Below, in pieces: positions 25,974 to 35,162 of a stretch of DNA of 64,000 nucleotides; position 1 is the stretch's first letter, and each line of letters opens with the position of its first letter. Origin of the DNA: Roseibium sp. Sym1 (lineage in GTDB: Bacteria > Pseudomonadota > Alphaproteobacteria > Rhizobiales > Stappiaceae); the NCBI RefSeq assembly GCF_027359675.1, contig NZ_CP114789.1:56882-120881 (forward strand), in the 5' to 3' direction. A model generated the notes under the pieces. It was not told where the DNA came from, ran no database searches, and saw only the letters and a list, made by a program, of their open reading frames with translations. Both the position numbers and the translations under genes were made by a program.

Positions 25974-26453
25974 CTAACAATCTAAAACATAGGATTCTGT
26001 AGTAATTTCCGTACAGACACTCACCATTCGGTCAATTACAAGGTCGATTTTATATTGAGAATTTGGCTTTTTCTCGATGGCAATGGCTCTGTTTGCTTTG
26101 GCTATGCATAGTATATCATCGTCAAGATTATTTGACATAAGAAAAACGAACATTTTTTCGGTTAAAGCGATGCTACTTAAGCGTTCAAGAGCATCTAAAT
26201 CCTCTTGTCGTGTCGTGCTTATGTCAAAAAGAATTATGTCTATCTGATCTGGAGTTCCCAGCAAGGACGAAACGATTTGCAGACCGGCTTTCCCATGCGA
26301 GGCTACACGCGTTCTGAATTCGAACCTGTGACGTTCGGAATAGCGAGGTATCTCGTTGCAAAGGAGTTTGAGGTCCTCGTTGTTACCGTCAATAATCATG
26401 ATGTTGAGTTTTTTCCTGCCCATTTCTACCTGCCTAAACAATCTGGAATTCAT
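25974..26453 (-). CDS. CheY-like receiver-domain protein, partly degenerate
   Basis: A single receiver domain of about 130 residues is visible: an acidic start LNIMIIDGNNED, the probable phospho-acceptor Asp in DIILFDIS, the Ser/Thr switch in VFLMSN and the conserved Lys in AIEKKPN. One of the two acidic residues that bind Mg2+ is replaced (ID-G in place of DD), so phosphorylation may be weak. No output domain is attached. Starts at 26453 and 26423 are both possible. It lies 187 bases downstream of a chemoreceptor on the same strand and may belong to a signalling pair with it. Confidence 0.65.
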   Translation of the reverse strand: MNSRLFRQVEMGRKKLNIMIIDGNNEDLKLLCNEIPRYSERHRFEFRTRVASHGKAGLQIVSSLLGTPDQIDIILFDISTTRQEDLDALERLSSIALTEKMFVFLMSNNLDDDILCIAKANRAIAIEKKPNSQYKIDLVIDRMVSVCTEITTESYVLDC

Positions 26454-26640
26454 GCCGGCTTCAATTGAGTAGAATTTTTTTGTGTTTCTTAATTAAAGAA
26501 ATGACATTTATTTGTCCAAACTCCAGATAAACATTTGGGGTCTAATTGTTCATTATGCTGAAACTGGTTTCGCCAATGATTATATTCAGAATTCTATTTC
26601 TTGGCCCGGAGTCGTTTTAGCTTACATGCGCCTCGTCGAT

Positions 26641-28425
26641 TTAGGCCGACTGAATCTCTGCGAGAAAGCCGTCTACCTCTATCTTAAGTCGGGACGATTG
26701 ATTTGAAAGTTCCCCTGCTGCCATTGTCACCTGGCTCGCTGCGGCCCCGGTTTCCTGTGATGCTTGAGTGACCCCGGCAATGTTTTCAGATACGGCCTGC
26801 GTTCCTGCTGCCGCTTCCGTGACGTTTTGGGCGATTTCCCGTGTTGCCATGTCCTGCTGATCCATCGCAGCAGCAATTTCAATCGACGTTTCGTTGATCT
26901 GCGAAATGATACGGCCGATATCAGTGACGGAAGCCACAGAAGTGTTAGTCTGGTCCTGAATTTCTTTAATGAGGCCGGCAATATTTTCGGTCGCCTTCGC
27001 TGTTTGACCGGCCAGGACCTTCACCTCGCTTGCGACCACTGCGAACCCTTTGCCAGCTTCGCCTGCCCGGGCAGATTCGATTGTCGCGTTCAGTGCCAAG
27101 AGGTTCGTCTGCTCCGCAATGTCCGAGATCATTGAGATCACTTCGCCGATCTTTTCAGCGGTCTCGGCAAGCTGACCGATTTGCCCCTCGGTCTTTGACA
27201 CTTCGTCTACGGCTTGTTTGGAAATGTCAGTTGCTTGAGAAATACGAGAGTTGATTTCTCCGATTGAGCTAGAAAGTTCCTCGGTTGCAGAGGAAACCGT
27301 CGCCACGTTCGTCGTGGCCTCCTCGGTGGCGGCTGCCACGGATGTTGCCTGGCTGCTGGTTTCTTCTGCGATGCTGGACATCGACTGGGCCGTGGTTTGC
27401 AGTTCGGTTGACGCTGAGGACACCGTTTCCACGATGGTGCCAATATTTGCGGCAAATCGGCTGGAGGCGTCGGTCATCCTTTTCTGACGGTCTTGCTCAA
27501 TCTGGCTTTGGCGCCGTTGCTCTTCTTCCAGTTCCTTTGAGCGGATCATCGTTTCCCGGAACGTTTGATAGGCTGTCGCCACGGCTCCAATTTCATCCTT
27601 GGCATGGACTTTGACGTCCATTGTGAAGTCACCCGCCGTCAAGGCGTTTATGCCTAGGACAACTTCATTCAGCGGTCGCGTGATGGCTTTTCGAATAACG
27701 AAGGAGGCGATGCCGAGCGCGGCCACGAAGACAAAAACCGCTATAGCTAGAATGGCTTTTAACGCTGTTTTTTCAGCTTCAAGCGCCTCGCGCGCCGCGT
27801 CCAAGGTGAACGATTGCAGTTCCTGCACCAGGGCTTCAAGCTCATGGTTCAAGTTGTTTTCTTCTTTTTCAATCCCTGGCAGCAGCGCAAGCGCAAGGTC
27901 TATCTCTCCAGCCTCGACCAGTTCGAAGGCTTCAAGAGCATGCTTGTCATATGCCTTGTGCTCAGCGCCTATTTGATCGAATGCCTCATAAACCATTTGA
28001 AATTCGGACTTCAGCTTTTCGGAGTGCGAGGCTTGTTCAGCGGTCATCGCCAGGTCCTGAGCTTCCAGAATTTCGCGATCAACCATCTCGGCGTATTTCA
28101 GAAAAGTCATGCGTGCCTTGTCAAAATCTGCGCGGGCTTTTGCGTGCTCCTTCATCATCACTCCGGCCCGAAAGGCTCGCTCCAGATTGATGGATTGGTC
28201 CAACTGGTGGGTAGTGATTTGAGTTACCGCACTGGTAAGCGGGATGTCTTTGTTGGCAACATTGTTGATGAGCAAGCCGATCTGGTTCAGCTGCCAAAGA
28301 CCGATTGCCGCCACAAGGACTAATCCGACTAGACATATGCCCACCACAGATAAGATCTTGGTTCCAATGCCGAAAGACCTGCTGGATGCCTGGTTTCCGC
28401 TTGGTTGATTTGCCGTAATGCTCAT
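26641..28425 (-). CDS. methyl-accepting chemotaxis protein
   Basis: The 594-residue receptor has a first membrane segment ([21 protein letters not shown]), a roughly 180-residue helical periplasmic sensor of the four-helix-bundle type, a second membrane segment ([21 protein letters not shown]), a HAMP linker ([20 protein letters not shown]) and a cytoplasmic signalling domain with the hairpin core [19 protein letters not shown]. It would control a CheA/CheW pathway; no other che genes are in the window. The ligand is not predictable. The gene is monocistronic, with a long AT-rich stretch upstream. Confidence 0.95.
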   Translation of the reverse strand: MSITANQPSGNQASSRSFGIGTKILSVVGICLVGLVLVAAIGLWQLNQIGLLINNVANKDIPLTSAVTQITTHQLDQSINLERAFRAGVMMKEHAKARADFDKARMTFLKYAEMVDREILEAQDLAMTAEQASHSEKLKSEFQMVYEAFDQIGAEHKAYDKHALEAFELVEAGEIDLALALLPGIEKEENNLNHELEALVQELQSFTLDAAREALEAEKTALKAILAIAVFVFVAALGIASFVIRKAITRPLNEVVLGINALTAGDFTMDVKVHAKDEIGAVATAYQTFRETMIRSKELEEEQRRQSQIEQDRQKRMTDASSRFAANIGTIVETVSSASTELQTTAQSMSSIAEETSSQATSVAAATEEATTNVATVSSATEELSSSIGEINSRISQATDISKQAVDEVSKTEGQIGQLAETAEKIGEVISMISDIAEQTNLLALNATIESARAGEAGKGFAVVASEVKVLAGQTAKATENIAGLIKEIQDQTNTSVASVTDIGRIISQINETSIEIAAAMDQQDMATREIAQNVTEAAAGTQAVSENIAGVTQASQETGAAASQVTMAAGELSNQSSRLKIEVDGFLAEIQSA

Positions 28426-29113
28426 TGTGTCCTCTCACCGAATGAAAAGTAATTCGACTAGACCGGTTTCACTTGACGTTGAAGGCCGTTTATTTGCAGC
28501 CGCCTTCAATATTTTGCTCGGTTACTAAATATCAATCTCTGAGATGCTCCAAGGGAAAGCTGAAAAGGAGCGTATTGACCCCAAGCCTCCCTGATCTCAA
28601 AAAATGCCCATAAACAATCAAATACACCAAGTGAAATTAATGAAAAATTACTTTAGGTGAATTTTGTCAGTAAAAATCAAATAAGCCGCCGTTATCACAA
28701 AAAAAGCGTGGCAGTTTTATCGTATTTAATCTTTGGATTTCAATATAAAGTTGATTGCAACCAATAATTGTGTGATTTGGTAGAGTTTTTGCACGACTTT
28801 TCTCTAGTCGCCAATGCTCTTTCGATAGGAATTGCGTAAAATGTCAACTTTTTAACATTTTTCGACAATATGCATACTTTCTTTGTTATTGCTTTCTTAA
28901 CATTTAGTCTGAAGGCGGAATTACAGTTCAAATTGCCATCAACGCCTTGCCGGAGATGGGAAAAGTCACCGGCGCTTTGGATCCAACCAATCCAAGCCCA
29001 CGAAACCCTGATCGTGATGCACGGCCATTGGAAGCTTGCCCGGGCAAACGGCGAGAAAGTGCCAGCGTTGGGTGATACCTGTGCGTGCCGTCAGGCCCCG
29101 ATTCCCGCTGTCG
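28426..29113. other. AT-rich intergenic region upstream of the chemoreceptor
   Basis: No gene is supported here. The stretch is clearly AT-rich between about 28600 and 28930 and should contain the chemoreceptor promoter on the minus strand. A 63-codon minus-strand ORF (28740-28931) has no ribosome site and no recognisable content. Confidence 0.6.
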
Positions 29114-30029
29114 CTATGGAGCGGTGATAGGCGGAGGTTTTCGTCGCTTGCCTGACAAGGCGTTCCCAGCGATGGCCACGAGGAGAACCAGGCCGCCGAT
29201 CAGAGTGTTGACGCTCGCCGTTTCGCCCAGAAAGAGCCAAACCCAAAGAGGACCGAGCAGGACTTCAGCCAGAGACAACAAGGCAAGCTCTGCTGCCGGG
29301 AGGCTACGTGAGCCCAGCGTGTAGAGGATCAGACCGGCACCGACTTGCCCCCCCCATTCCCATGGAAATGAAGCCGTCATTCGGGCTCAAAACGACGGAG
29401 AGCCCGAGGCCAAAGCAGATCGCCAGGGTGATGGCGAACGCGAAGAGGCCCGAAAGGAAGACCGCCGGCAGCATCTCACCTGTTCGGCCCCATCGTAACG
29501 CCACGGTGAAGGCAGCGAAACCGAACGCCGATCCAAGGGCCGCCAGACTGCCCTTAAGGGCGACGCTGCCGGATTTGTCGGCAACCATGATCGCGATCCC
29601 TCCAATGGCAACAACAATCGCAATCCAGGTTGCAAAGCGCACACGTTCACGCAGAACGATCCATCCCAGAACAGCTGCCATAAACGGTGCTGTCGCAAAA
29701 AGCAGCATGGCATTCGCGACTGACGTGTTCTGAATTGAGTAGATCCCACCGCTATAGGCCGCAACCAGTGAAAGCCCTGCGACAACAACGGGGGAACCAA
29801 TTCGGCGGATTTGAACAAAGGGGCTTTCGCCCGACCGCATTCGAATAAGAATGTAAAGAAACAGCGACATGCTGATCGACCTATACAGCAGAATCTGCCA
29901 CACAACGGCATCGTCGATCATGCGAATACCAATGCCGACTGTCGACCACAGAACCCCGGCCGCAAAGACGAAAAGCACACCGTGCTTGTGGGCATCCGCA
30001 CTATGAGCGCGCGTCGATATGGATGTCAT
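29114..30029 (-). pseudogene. EamA/DMT-family transporter, frameshifted
   Basis: The upstream frame, from ATG 30029, encodes about 225 residues with the EamA repeat pattern (GVLFVFAAGVLWSTVGIGIRM, LLYRSISMSLFLYILI, NAMLLFATAPFMAAVLGWIVLRE, VALKGSLAALGSAFGFAAF). The last 75 residues (ILYTLGSRSLPAAELALLS, WLFLGETASVNTLIGG) are in another frame starting within a run of eight C residues at 29348-29355. Joining the two frames gives a normal ten-helix drug/metabolite exporter of about 300 residues. A single base indel in the homopolymer explains the break; it may be a real mutation, a phase-variable tract or a sequencing error. Confidence 0.85.
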
Positions 30030-30632
30030 TTTGGGCCATTCAAATAGGTCTTGCCCCCGCAAGTTAGCATGCCGGCCGGAGTTCTGATCTCTCTTATGCG
30101 ACATTGACGCCGGATGTTGCCTGCGGTGGCCCGAGCAGAGGTTGCTGCAAGATAACGAACGGCAGATATGAGAAAGCTGCCCTGTAGCATTCAAGCAATG
30201 CATGGAAGACAGGTTTGGGCCGAAAGCGTCGAAGAGCGAACAGCGGCTTGTGTAGTTAGGTTTTTTGGGGGGCCTGGCCGTTCACGGCCCTGTCGTCCCG
30301 TTTGGCGAGCCAATCCAGCAGTAGGAAATTGACCAAATAGTCAAAAATATTCCATAATTATGCTTATGCGATTTTTACTAACATGTTGATATAAAAGAGA
30401 AAATAGACTTTCAGATGGGCGGGTTGAGCCCTTTCTCCACTTAACCTGAAGCCCGTATATGGATGTGGATTAAATTAAATCTGGCCACTCATGAGGCCAG
30501 CTCTTGAACCTCTATGGTCCATGCTTCACCCATTGAGATTTGCTCCTCTCACCGCAATTGTGGGCACCAAGCGTTATAGCTGTATGTGCTACAACGCCGT
30601 CGGCGTCGATATCAGCAGCAAGGGACAGTGGC
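30030..30632. other. intergenic region with no supported gene
   Basis: I see no coding region here. It contains the palindrome GGCCGTTCACGGCC near 30270 beside a G-run and T-run, an AT-rich block at about 30330-30400, and a short hairpin CTGGCC...GGCCAG at 30481-30500. The promoter for the YedK gene is expected within the AT-rich part. No LexA-type box was identified. Confidence 0.5.
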
Positions 30633-31316
30633 ATGTGTGGCCGCTTCACCAATACGATGACCTGGGCCGAAATCCACGCCCTTTACAATATCCACGCTGA
30701 GGCCCCGCCTCCGTCGAACATGCCGGCGCGCTACAACATCGCGCCGACACAGAACGTCCATTTCGCCCACAAGGACAAAGCCGGTGACCTCGAAATCGAC
30801 TGCGGGCGCTGGTGGCTCGTGCCCTTCTTCGCCAAGGAATTGCCGAAGGCCGCGATGTTCAATGCGAGGATCGAGACCGTCGACACTTCAGGGGCATTCC
30901 GCGGACCCTTCAAGTCGAAGCGCTGCCTCATCCCCGCCGATGGCTATTTCGAATGGACCACAAGCGAAGAGGACGGCAAGAAAGACCCCTGGCTGTTGCA
31001 GCTCCCTGACGGAAAGCCTTTCTCCTTCGCCGGACTATGGGCGCATAACGACAAGCTAGGCGTCACCAGCTGCACGATCATCACAGCGCCAGCCGTCGAC
31101 CACATTGCGCACATTCATACGCGGATGCCCGTCATGCTGGATCCATCGGTCTACAAGACCTGGTTGGATGCCTCTGTTCAGGGTGCTGACGCGAAAGCCT
31201 TCCTTCTTGAAAACCAGATGGACAGCCAGCTCGAGTTTTATCGTATCGGCCGTGAGGTTAATTCATCTCGCTATGACGGCAGTGACACGAAAAAGCCAAT
31301 TCTGAACTCCTTGTAG
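30633..31316 (+). CDS. yedK: YedK/HMCES-type SOS response-associated peptidase (SRAP)
   Basis: The 227-residue protein starts MCGRF, where Cys2 becomes the N-terminal nucleophile after Met removal. The other active-site residues line up: Asn77 in FNARIET, Glu107 in GYFEW and His162 in IHTRMPVML. Known members trap abasic sites in single-stranded DNA by a thiazolidine crosslink. I use the ATG at 30633 because Cys2 must be N-terminal; upstream in-frame starts would destroy the activity. SRAP genes are common on plasmids, where single-stranded DNA enters during conjugation, so a link with transfer is plausible but not shown. Confidence 0.93.
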   Translation: MCGRFTNTMTWAEIHALYNIHAEAPPPSNMPARYNIAPTQNVHFAHKDKAGDLEIDCGRWWLVPFFAKELPKAAMFNARIETVDTSGAFRGPFKSKRCLIPADGYFEWTTSEEDGKKDPWLLQLPDGKPFSFAGLWAHNDKLGVTSCTIITAPAVDHIAHIHTRMPVMLDPSVYKTWLDASVQGADAKAFLLENQMDSQLEFYRIGREVNSSRYDGSDTKKPILNSL

Positions 31317-31340
31317 AGCTTGATAGCAAGGAGAGCCCCA

Positions 31341-31640
31341 ATGAAGTCACTGCCCTATTCCGCGCCATTGATCATCGCCGGCGTAGCTTTGGCCTTATAC
31401 GCCTGCAGCGCAGACGGAAGCGCCCCCTCCACGGCTTCAGCACCATGCAATGCTGAAGCCGCTGGAGCCCTCGTAGGCAAGCCCAAGCCGACGGACGCAG
31501 AGGCCATGCAGCTTTCCGGCGCGAAGACCGTTCGTCAGATCCAGCTAGGCGACATGGTGACCCAGGACTTCCGAGAAGATCGGGTGACGATCGAGACGGA
31601 TCCCGCATCTGGTCGTGTTGTTGGAGCCACCTGCGGCTGA
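31341..31640 (+). CDS. I78-family peptidase-inhibitor lipoprotein
   Basis: The 99-residue protein has a lipoprotein-like signal (LIIAGVALALYACSAD) and a small domain containing CNAEAAGALVGKP and, at the end, ETDPASGRVVGATCG, which matches the potato-inhibitor-I-like I78 family. Such proteins are thought to inhibit serine proteases in the periplasm. A good ribosome site (AAGGAGA) lies 6 bases before the ATG at 31341. It is 24 bases after the YedK gene and probably shares its transcript, which ends at the terminator at 31689. Confidence 0.85.
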   Translation: MKSLPYSAPLIIAGVALALYACSADGSAPSTASAPCNAEAAGALVGKPKPTDAEAMQLSGAKTVRQIQLGDMVTQDFREDRVTIETDPASGRVVGATCG

Positions 31641-31688
31641 TTAAGCTACGCGGGTCATGGTAACTGCTGCTTAACCACGAGGGCAGTC

Positions 31689-31713
31689 GCCCCCATAGAA
31701 TCGGGGGGCTTTT
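31689..31713 (+). terminator. Rho-independent terminator after the I78 gene
   Basis: GCCCCC (31689-31694) pairs with GGGGGC (31704-31709), followed by TTTT. It closes the YedK-I78 transcript. Confidence 0.75.
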
Positions 31714-31734
31714 GCGTTAGCTTCGGGGGGCGGT

Positions 31735-32088
31735 ATGGAGCTATCTATGGGACAGAGCTTTTCTGCTTATCTGAAAACTGCGCAGACAGTCAGATCAGTC
31801 AGGCAGATACACACAATCACCACCGCAATATGCGAAGATCCCTATGCTTCATCGCATTTGAAACGCACAAGCGCGGCTTTGACGAGGAAGCTGGAACAAG
31901 TCATTGACCGGCCCATTGCGAGCGCTGCCTTCCTCGCCTCCATCTGGCGTGATTTTCGCTGCCTCAACACGCTCGTGGAGAGGGAATACTGCAGGCTGAA
32001 CCTCCTTCTGCCCAAGGGTGAAACCGAGCCTATGGATGATTGGCTGTTCCTTAAAGAAAAAGGGCCAGCGGAAAGCCGCGGCCCTTAA
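31735..32088 (+). CDS. hypothetical protein, 117 aa
   Basis: I do not recognise this family. The ORF starts at ATG 31735 (or 31747) behind a G-rich ribosome site. It encodes a mostly helical, soluble-looking protein (HLKRTSAALTRKLEQVIDRP, AAFLASIWRDFRCLNTLVERE) with no signal peptide. It lies just after the I78 terminator and is probably transcribed independently. Confidence 0.55.
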   Translation: MELSMGQSFSAYLKTAQTVRSVRQIHTITTAICEDPYASSHLKRTSAALTRKLEQVIDRPIASAAFLASIWRDFRCLNTLVEREYCRLNLLLPKGETEPMDDWLFLKEKGPAESRGP

Positions 32089-32159
32089 GGTGTGGGGGTC
32101 AATAACCTCCAGAGGGGAACAGCCGACGCGCGGACTGGGAGGAGGGGTACGCACGTCAA

Positions 32160-32390
32160 CTACCAAGCTATATGGGTCCCCGTAACACGGCCCGCAAGGC
32201 GACTAGTCCGAGTTTCGGTACGGACTTCTTTTTGTTGCTTTCCGTGTGGATCCTGTTCAGCGTGAGAAAGCCGCTGTAACAGGGCGTCGATGCGGCCGTC
32301 ATTCAGTATCGGTTGATGATTGGCCTGTGCCGCCTTGCGAACCATGTCGCTACAGGCGAGCTGCCTGAATACGTGAGAATTATCTGTCAT
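32160..32390 (-). CDS. hypothetical small protein
   Basis: An ORF of 76 codons from ATG 32390 (MTDNSHVFRQLACSDMVRKA...) is open to 32160. A longer frame to 32486 also exists. The composition (Gln, Arg, His rich, helical) is compatible with a small cytoplasmic protein, but I see no motif and only a weak ribosome site. Confidence 0.35.
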   Translation of the reverse strand: MTDNSHVFRQLACSDMVRKAAQANHQPILNDGRIDALLQRLSHAEQDPHGKQQKEVRTETRTSRLAGRVTGTHIAW

Positions 32391-32658
32391 CGCTGCCCCT
32401 CCGCCGCCAGAACGCTGAGCGGAGTCACCGGTTCCGAAAGAAAGGAGCCGACGAATACGGAGAGGTTTATTCTCTCTCAACATCATCCAATTTCACCGAC
32501 AAGGCAGGGTTTGCGTCAATGATGCGCGGTCCCCCCAATTTCGCCGCTGCGCAACGAAATCGGCTCCCCCCCCGCCCCGCAGGCCCCCTCCGGCGGTCAT
32601 TGACCCAAACCCTCCCTTGTCGGTCCCGCACCTTTGTTTTCATTCAAAGGAGCTGACG

Positions 32659-32823
32659 ATGACCACTTACGACCACATCAACGAACTGCGCGCCGAGCTT
32701 GCAGCGTCCATCGACCAGGCCGAGCGTCAGCAGATCGCAGCCGAGCTGGCGGCGGCCAAAGCGAAGCTTGCCGAAGAAGAGGCCGCATTCGATGCGCTGA
32801 TCAGCGCCGAGCCGCCCCACTAG
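32659..32823 (+). CDS. hypothetical small helical protein, 54 aa
   Basis: The ATG at 32659 has AAGGAG 6 bases upstream. The product is 54 residues, almost entirely Ala/Glu-rich helix (AELAAAKAKLAEEEAAFDAL), likely a short coiled coil. The strong ribosome site supports translation; the function is unknown. Confidence 0.6.
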   Translation: MTTYDHINELRAELAASIDQAERQQIAAELAAAKAKLAEEEAAFDALISAEPPH

Positions 32824-32900
32824 GGCGGCTCGTTCCAATGCCCGGCGCGTTGGGTATTATTGCGCTGTTACACGGTACCCTTCATCCAGGGCACCAGCCC

Positions 32901-33533
32901 CTACTCGATCGCGGTTCGAAGACGGTACGTCTCCCCTACCCTTACGACGTCATAGGCTTCCATAACCCGACCTTCGAAAAGCCTGTGCAGCGGATTGCGA
33001 CGATCAACGTCAGACCCGACGATCACGCCAGCACAGACGCGGAAAATCTCCCGGGGCTCGATACCGCTGTTGTCTATCAGCAGCGCCTCATCAGCGTATC
33101 TGAGGGCGCTAGACAGCATCCGCAGCGATCCTTCATGGCGCCGTCGGATGATGTCTTCCGGAATGTCGTGGCCGCCCTTCTCTACCCGACGCTGAACACG
33201 TTCGATGTTGAGCTCAACTGAATCCAGGGCGACGTAGTAGAGGCCGACATAGTACCCAGTCGCCTGGGCTCGGCTCATCAGATTGATTGACTGTTGGCTG
33301 CTCAAGGTGGTCTCAAAGACGAACGACTGCCGGGTCTCGATCATCTCACGGATCTTCATGAGTGCCGCCCTCCCCGCTGCCATGGCGGCTGCCCGGCCAT
33401 CCCTGGATCCTGTGAGCTGTTTGGCAATCTCATCAGCGTTGACCCAAGCACCGTCGAGCTGCAGCTTGGCATACGCCGATGACTTGCCCGATCCGTTGGG
33501 ACCGCCGAGAACGATACAGGTTGGCTGGGACAA
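32901..33533 (-). CDS. zeta-toxin-family kinase
   Basis: The 210-residue protein has Walker A GGPNGSGKSS at residues 10-19, NADEIAKQL, the FVFETTLSS strand that positions the catalytic residues, and YYVALDSVELNIERVQRRVEKGGHDIPED, all typical of small chromosomal-type zeta toxins. Family members phosphorylate UDP-N-acetylglucosamine (or related substrates) and so block wall synthesis. The only start matching the frame is a TTG at 33533, 12 bases after the stop of the upstream small gene, with GAGGT overlapping that stop. This is the arrangement of an antitoxin-toxin operon with coupled translation. Confidence 0.85.
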   Translation of the reverse strand: MSQPTCIVLGGPNGSGKSSAYAKLQLDGAWVNADEIAKQLTGSRDGRAAAMAAGRAALMKIREMIETRQSFVFETTLSSQQSINLMSRAQATGYYVGLYYVALDSVELNIERVQRRVEKGGHDIPEDIIRRRHEGSLRMLSSALRYADEALLIDNSGIEPREIFRVCAGVIVGSDVDRRNPLHRLFEGRVMEAYDVVRVGETYRLRTAIE

Positions 33534-33545
33534 AGAGTGACGACC

Positions 33546-33713
33546 TCAGGCGGCAGAAATGCGCTTTCTCTGCTCAAATGTTGCCTGATCCTCGGCCTCA
33601 TTCTGGAGGTCACGAGCGGAGATCGGCAGTCCCAAGCGACGGCTCTCGGCAATCGCTTCGCGGCCGATCTGCTTCAGGGCTTCCTTGTTCTCGTCAAACT
33701 TCTTCAAGAGCAT
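33546..33713 (-). CDS. putative antitoxin of the zeta toxin, 55 aa
   Basis: An ATG at 33713 opens a 55-residue frame (LLKKFDENKEALKQIGREA, then SRRLGLPISARDLQNEAEDQ) that ends 12 bases before the toxin start, in the same frame. It is short, charged and helical, and it does not resemble the classical epsilon antitoxin. Position immediately 5' of a zeta toxin is the main evidence that it neutralises the toxin. I know of no named family with confidence. Confidence 0.65.
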   Translation of the reverse strand: MLLKKFDENKEALKQIGREAIAESRRLGLPISARDLQNEAEDQATFEQRKRISAA

Positions 33714-33886
33714 TTGCGGTCTCCTAAGGAAAGAATATAGCGCAGAGCGAGCCCGTCGGCAAATCAGGACTTTCCCAGATGAAGGCGTCAGGCGACGCGA
33801 TCAAAAGCTGCAGATCTGCTCTTTGCGCGTCTAGAAAGAGGATGGTACCCTTCTGAATCCGTTGCAACGGGAAGGATGATCACGCC

Positions 33887-34234
33887 ATGATAGACGAAGT
33901 AGTCGACCTTTCGAAAACGCTGGTTTGGACTGTCGGAATGATCACGCAAGCCGGTCCTGATGAACGTAAGAGAGTAGTCAATGCTTATCGCGAAGCGCAG
34001 GACCTGGTTGCGCAGATCCCCAAAACCGACGAAGGCGCACGGCCTCGTATTGTCGCTTGCTTCCATCGCTCGGATAAATACCGCGCTTTCGAAGATATCG
34101 CCTGCGTTGGCTGGATCCTGACGGCGATCGAGGAACGCGTCAATGAAGGCGACCTTCCCGATTGGCGAAAGCTTCGCAAGGTCGTGAAGAACGCGGTGAA
34201 GCTCCTGTCGGACCCTGCCCCGACGCTTCACTGA
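33887..34234 (+). CDS. hypothetical protein, 115 aa
   Basis: The ATG at 33887 has GGAAGGATG about 12 bases upstream. The 115 residues are helical and soluble (ERKRVVNAYREAQDLVAQI, WRKLRKVVKNAVKLLSDP), without signal peptide or membrane segment. No family is recognised. A minus-strand ORF covering the same bases looks like its shadow. It is divergent from the toxin-antitoxin operon. Confidence 0.5.
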   Translation: MIDEVVDLSKTLVWTVGMITQAGPDERKRVVNAYREAQDLVAQIPKTDEGARPRIVACFHRSDKYRAFEDIACVGWILTAIEERVNEGDLPDWRKLRKVVKNAVKLLSDPAPTLH

Positions 34235-34598
34235 ATGCAGTCAGGTCCGGCACACATCCGATGGTTAGACATTGCTTTTGGCCTGGTGATGCGGAACGGT
34301 TTTGGCGGGGGAAGTCGGCCCCGGCTTCCGCTTCGCGGCGCTATGCTAAGCCTCCTGCGGCTTCCCATTATCCGTCAAAACTGTGTCGAGAATTCCCGCT
34401 TTCCCGCCCTTTAAAGAGGGGCGGCGCTATGCTGAAAGCTCCGATGTTCTTCATTGTCCTTCTCGGATCTCGGACTGGCGCCGATCGATCCGAGCGGTGC
34501 CTTCGCCAGAAGGGGGGAAGGACGCCGCATGAGCGCCGGCTATTCGCCAATGGCGGCCGGCGCGCGGTGGAAACCAGAGCCAACCCATTGAGTGCAAG
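34235..34598. other. intergenic region with a short direct repeat
   Basis: No gene is supported. GCGGCGCTATGCT occurs near 34335 and again near 34422, each followed by A/T-rich then GC-rich sequence, giving a weak direct repeat about 87 bases apart. Function unknown. Confidence 0.4.
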
Positions 34599-35117
34599 TT
34601 ATGGCGCGGCTTTCGCCGCGCCATTCCCTTTCTGCTTCTCGATCGTCCGGGGCTCCATCGCAAGCACAAGATCATGCACCATCTTCAAGGTCGTATCGTC
34701 GAGCTTTTTCAGGTGGTCGACCGTTTCCTCCATCAGCTGGTCTCTCAGGGCTTCGCGTGACTCGGCTTTGGAGTGAGAGGGCTGTTCGTTGACGAGAGGA
34801 TCGAAGAACTCTTCCGGGGTGATATTCAGGACTTCGAAAACGTGGAGCAGGCGTCCGACGGTCATCAAGGATGAGGCGTTTTCGTAGCGGGCGTAGGTTG
34901 CCTCCTTCACCCCTAGCAGCATGGCCACTTTGGCTTGCGCAAGTTGTCTGTCGGTTCGCAGGTCACGCAGCCTTTGCGCGACCAGCAGATCCAGTTGGCT
35001 GAGATCGATGATATTTCCGTCGAGCGGCTTGCGATAAACCGGATGATCTTTGTCTGGGTCTACAACGCGTTCAAGTCCGAGATAGCTTACCCACTGCTCG
35101 AGTCCGAAACCTGCCAT
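34599..35117 (-). CDS. XRE-family (Cro/CI-type) transcriptional regulator
   Basis: A helix-turn-helix of the XRE type is clear in VAQRLRDLRTDRQLAQAKVAMLLGVKEATYARYE (quoted here in parts: LRTDRQLAQAKVAMLL, GVKEATYARYENASS). It is followed by a helical C-terminal region. The open frame extends to a TTG at 35162, but the GGAGG ribosome site lies downstream of that TTG and serves another ATG (35143) in a different frame, so I begin at ATG 35117; either start keeps the HTH. The gene ends in a GC-rich hairpin (GGCGCGGC...GCCGCGCC) that includes its last codons. Confidence 0.75.
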   Translation of the reverse strand: MAGFGLEQWVSYLGLERVVDPDKDHPVYRKPLDGNIIDLSQLDLLVAQRLRDLRTDRQLAQAKVAMLLGVKEATYARYENASSLMTVGRLLHVFEVLNITPEEFFDPLVNEQPSHSKAESREALRDQLMEETVDHLKKLDDTTLKMVHDLVLAMEPRTIEKQKGNGAAKAAP

Positions 35118-35143
35118 TGCCACCAACCACACTGGAATTTCAT
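35087..35143 (-). promoter_or_regulatory. possible 18-codon leader peptide overlapping the regulator start
   Basis: An ATG at 35143 sits 8 bases after GGAGG, the best ribosome site in this area, and encodes 18 residues, MKFQCGWWQWQVSDSSSG. It ends 30 bases inside the regulator's frame. Three Trp codons lie within four positions. It could couple or attenuate translation of the regulator; this is a sequence observation only. Confidence 0.35.
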
Positions 35144-35162
35144 CGTTGTTCCTCCGGGACAA

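Noticed and set aside
30240..30300. GGCCGTTCACGGCC hairpin near a T-run as a terminator
   Set aside because: The T-run precedes the hairpin on the plus strand, and on the minus strand the hairpin is followed by A residues, so neither strand has a terminator layout.
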